From the NCBI GenBank assembly GCA_958496175.1, contig OY292274.1, forward strand, positions 3,472,001-3,536,000: DNA of 64,000 nt, written 5' to 3'. Below the pieces are notes generated by a model. That model was not told where the DNA came from. It did no database searches and was given only the letters and a program-made list of their open reading frames with translations. Positions 52,801-55,800 of the stretch are shown piece by piece. How positions within the stretch are numbered: position 1 is the first letter of the stretch; every line of letters starts with the position of its first letter. Origin of the DNA: Sisyra terminalis. Its lineage: Eukaryota > Arthropoda > Insecta > Neuroptera > Sisyridae. The position numbers and the translations under genes were made by a program.

Positions 52801-55800
52801 AGGGAAAGTGTCCTGTGCTTAGGCATAGATTAAAGATAGATGTAAGAAAGGATATTATTTTGTTTGGGCAGTTTTTTAGCATTGAATTAGTGATTTGATC
52901 GGGGCCAGGAGATTTTTTAGATTTTAGAGCCTTAATTTGTTGTTTCAATTCGGATGGAGTTACAAATTCTACTTGGTTCTCTGGGATTTGGAGATGATTA
53001 TAAGAATTAGGGTCGGATTGTACGCAGGTTTGATTGAAGACCTTTCCAAAGAAGTTTGAAAATCCAGAACACTTATCCTTGATGGAGTCATATGTATGTC
53101 CTTCTTATTGCAGAGAAGGGATTTGACTTTTTTTCTGTAAGATAGCTTTGGTTGTCTTCCAAATTTGGTGGTCCTCTGGATGAATGTCTTCAAGATATTT
53201 TTGATAGTGGTTGTTGGTGAAATTTTCCAGTTCCTTTCTCACAAGATGAACAAGACTATTAAATTCTCTTTAGTAAATCCGATTTCTTGTTCTTTGCCAC
53301 ATGCGCCTCATTTTATTTTTTTCCTGGATCATTTTTTTAATTTTTATCGGAATATCCCTATAAGTAGAGTGTTGATTTCCTTTTTTATTAATATTCAGTT
53401 CAGATAATCTAGCTGCTTCGTTTATTGATTTTGTAATCATAGAAACTGATTCGTCTATATTATTTGGGTTTTGTAGAAGCATATGAACCGGAAGGTTGGT
53501 ACTTGTGAGAAGTTTTTTAAAAGTGTCCCAGCAGTGAAAACGGGTAAGGTTAGTTGCGGATTTATATCCTACTTTAACGTCCAGTACTGAGATTATCACT
53601 GGATTGTGGTCTGAGTCCAGTTCATCGATCACTTCCTGGCTCATGTGGTTGACAACGTCTTTCTGTACCATAATATCAAGAATGTCCGGCGTATGTTCTT
53701 GTCTGTAAGGGTAGTGGGTTGGTTTATTTGGTGCACATACGATGAGTGAATTTTCAGATGCAGCTTTTCTTAGCTTAATACCGTTGGGATTTGTTTTAAT
53801 ACACCCCCAGGACGTATGTTTGCAGTTGAGATCACCAAGCAGGATGGTAGGACTTGACTCGTTGAAAAGTGTTGAAATTTCTAGTGTTTCTAGTCTGACG
53901 TTTGGTCTTTTGTAAGCGGCTATTATATTGATTGGTCTAATGGTTGATGATTCAATTTTGATCTTGACGGCCTCGATATTTAACATTGTTGGTAGGGTGA
54001 CGTGATGATGTTCGATATTCTTTTTTATCAGTATGGCTACTCCTCCGGATGCAAAATCTGTTTCTCTGTCTTCTCTATGAATGATGTATCCCGCTACTTT
54101 GAATGTTTCATGATGTAGTAGATGCGTTTCCGAGATACAGGCTATGTCTACTCTGTGACGGTGTAGAAACTCGATGAAAGCGCTTCTTTTTTCCTTGATG
54201 CCGTCGGCATTCCAGTTGAGAAGGATAAGCATAGGAGTAGGAGGCATGATTTTTTTTGCGTTTGGATTTAGTTGTTAGGTGAATGGGTGGATAGAAAGGA
54301 CATGAACATTGTTGTAATTTCTGGTAGGTGAGGACGTATGAGGTTGAGAATGAATTTTACTACCATGGGGATAATGGTGCTTGTCTCGAATGGTATATGT
54401 GTTGAGTTTGGCTGAGTTTGCTCGGGTATTGTGCTGTTTGGTGCATTTATGGTGTGATGTTGAGAGGGAGAATTATTTTTTAACATGGACGCGTAAGAAG
54501 CGGGATTGATGTTTGGAACAGAATTCCTGTGAGTTTGGATTTTGGGGGACTGGGTGTTTATATTTGATCGGGCGCTTCGGAACGAGTTTTTGTAATAGGG
54601 GCATCCTCTATAATTTGCTGGGTGCGTACCCCCGCAGTTTACACATTTTGGCGGCTCTTCCGGCTTTTTATCACATTCGGTAAATTTGTGATGTTTATCG
54701 CACTTGACGCATCTGGCGTTTAGGCGACAGTAATTTTTAGTGTGGCCGAAACGCTGACAATTGGTGCATTGTGGGGTATTTGGGTTTTTTCGACGGGCCT
54801 CGACGTAGACCACTGCTCTGTCCAGATGTTTTAGCTCAAAGATTTTGAGTCCTTCTTCTGTTTTAGGCATTAGCACTGCGCACAGTGGAGTTGGTTTTTT
54901 GTCTCTATTATGCAATCTGGTTACGTTTATTACCGGGTAATTATTATTTTTTAGTATTTCCATAACTTCTTCTTCTTTCAACGAGTATGGAACGTTTCGG
55001 ATGATAACAGATAGGTTATTGTTGGTCGGATTTTTGAATGTGTGGTAATTTATTTTATTTGAATCGTAAAATTTGGTCAGGTTGCGAAAGTCGTCGATTT
55101 TAGTAAGGTTTATTTTGAAAACATTTTTGTTTTTTTGCGAGACAGTGAAATCTATGATTTGCAATTTTGTGATATCATCGACTAGTTTTTGGTAATTGTT
55201 AGCGTCGTGAACAAAGATTGGGGGAATTTTTATTGGGTTTTGCTCAGGCATTTCATTTTCTTCATCCTCGCTGGATGAGAGGACTTGATATCGGTTTTGT
55301 GTCGTTAATTTGGCGAATTTATTGTTTGTTGTTCGAACAGCAACAACTCGCTTGCGAGATTTAGCCTGGGTCCAGTGTTTCGCTAGTATTTCTGAGTCGC
55401 TGTTGAGATCTGTGTCATTTTCCATTTTTGTTAAAGTAAAGAAAACTTGTACTCACCCGCACGGGTGAGACCGGCGAGGCACACAGCTGTTGAACTGGCT
55501 AACTTTTGCACGTCGCAGTTTGATTTTTAGATTTCTGCAGCACACTTTTAATTTTTATTTGTGATGAGTTTTAAATGAATAACAATCAACAATTTGATAC
55601 TCGTCCTCTCACTTTGCTGGTTAATCACCGAATGAACTCAATTTTATAAGTTTGTAAAATGCAATTAGCATGCCATAGAAACATGTAACACTATGAGAAA
55701 TTAAAAAAAAAAAGTAATTTCAACAAGAGAATTTGGTTTTTCCAAAACCTTAGTTAATATTGCAGTGAAATTTTAATCCATAAAAGACAGATTGGTTTAG

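Larger units (their letters stand above)
51389..55634 (-). mobile_element. Full-length jockey-clade LINE, recently inactivated
   Basis: The element spans 4.25 kb from a 5' end CATTCGGTGATTAACC (55634) to a poly(A) tail (T-run 51389-51400), flanked by an 11-bp duplication. Order on the minus strand: 5' UTR 55634-55426, ORF1 (55425-54268), a 20-bp spacer, ORF2 (54247-51564) and a 3' UTR of about 160 bp. It sits antisense in intron 4 of the WAP-like gene. The 5'-truncated copy at 20.1 kb is a close relative. Confidence 0.92.
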
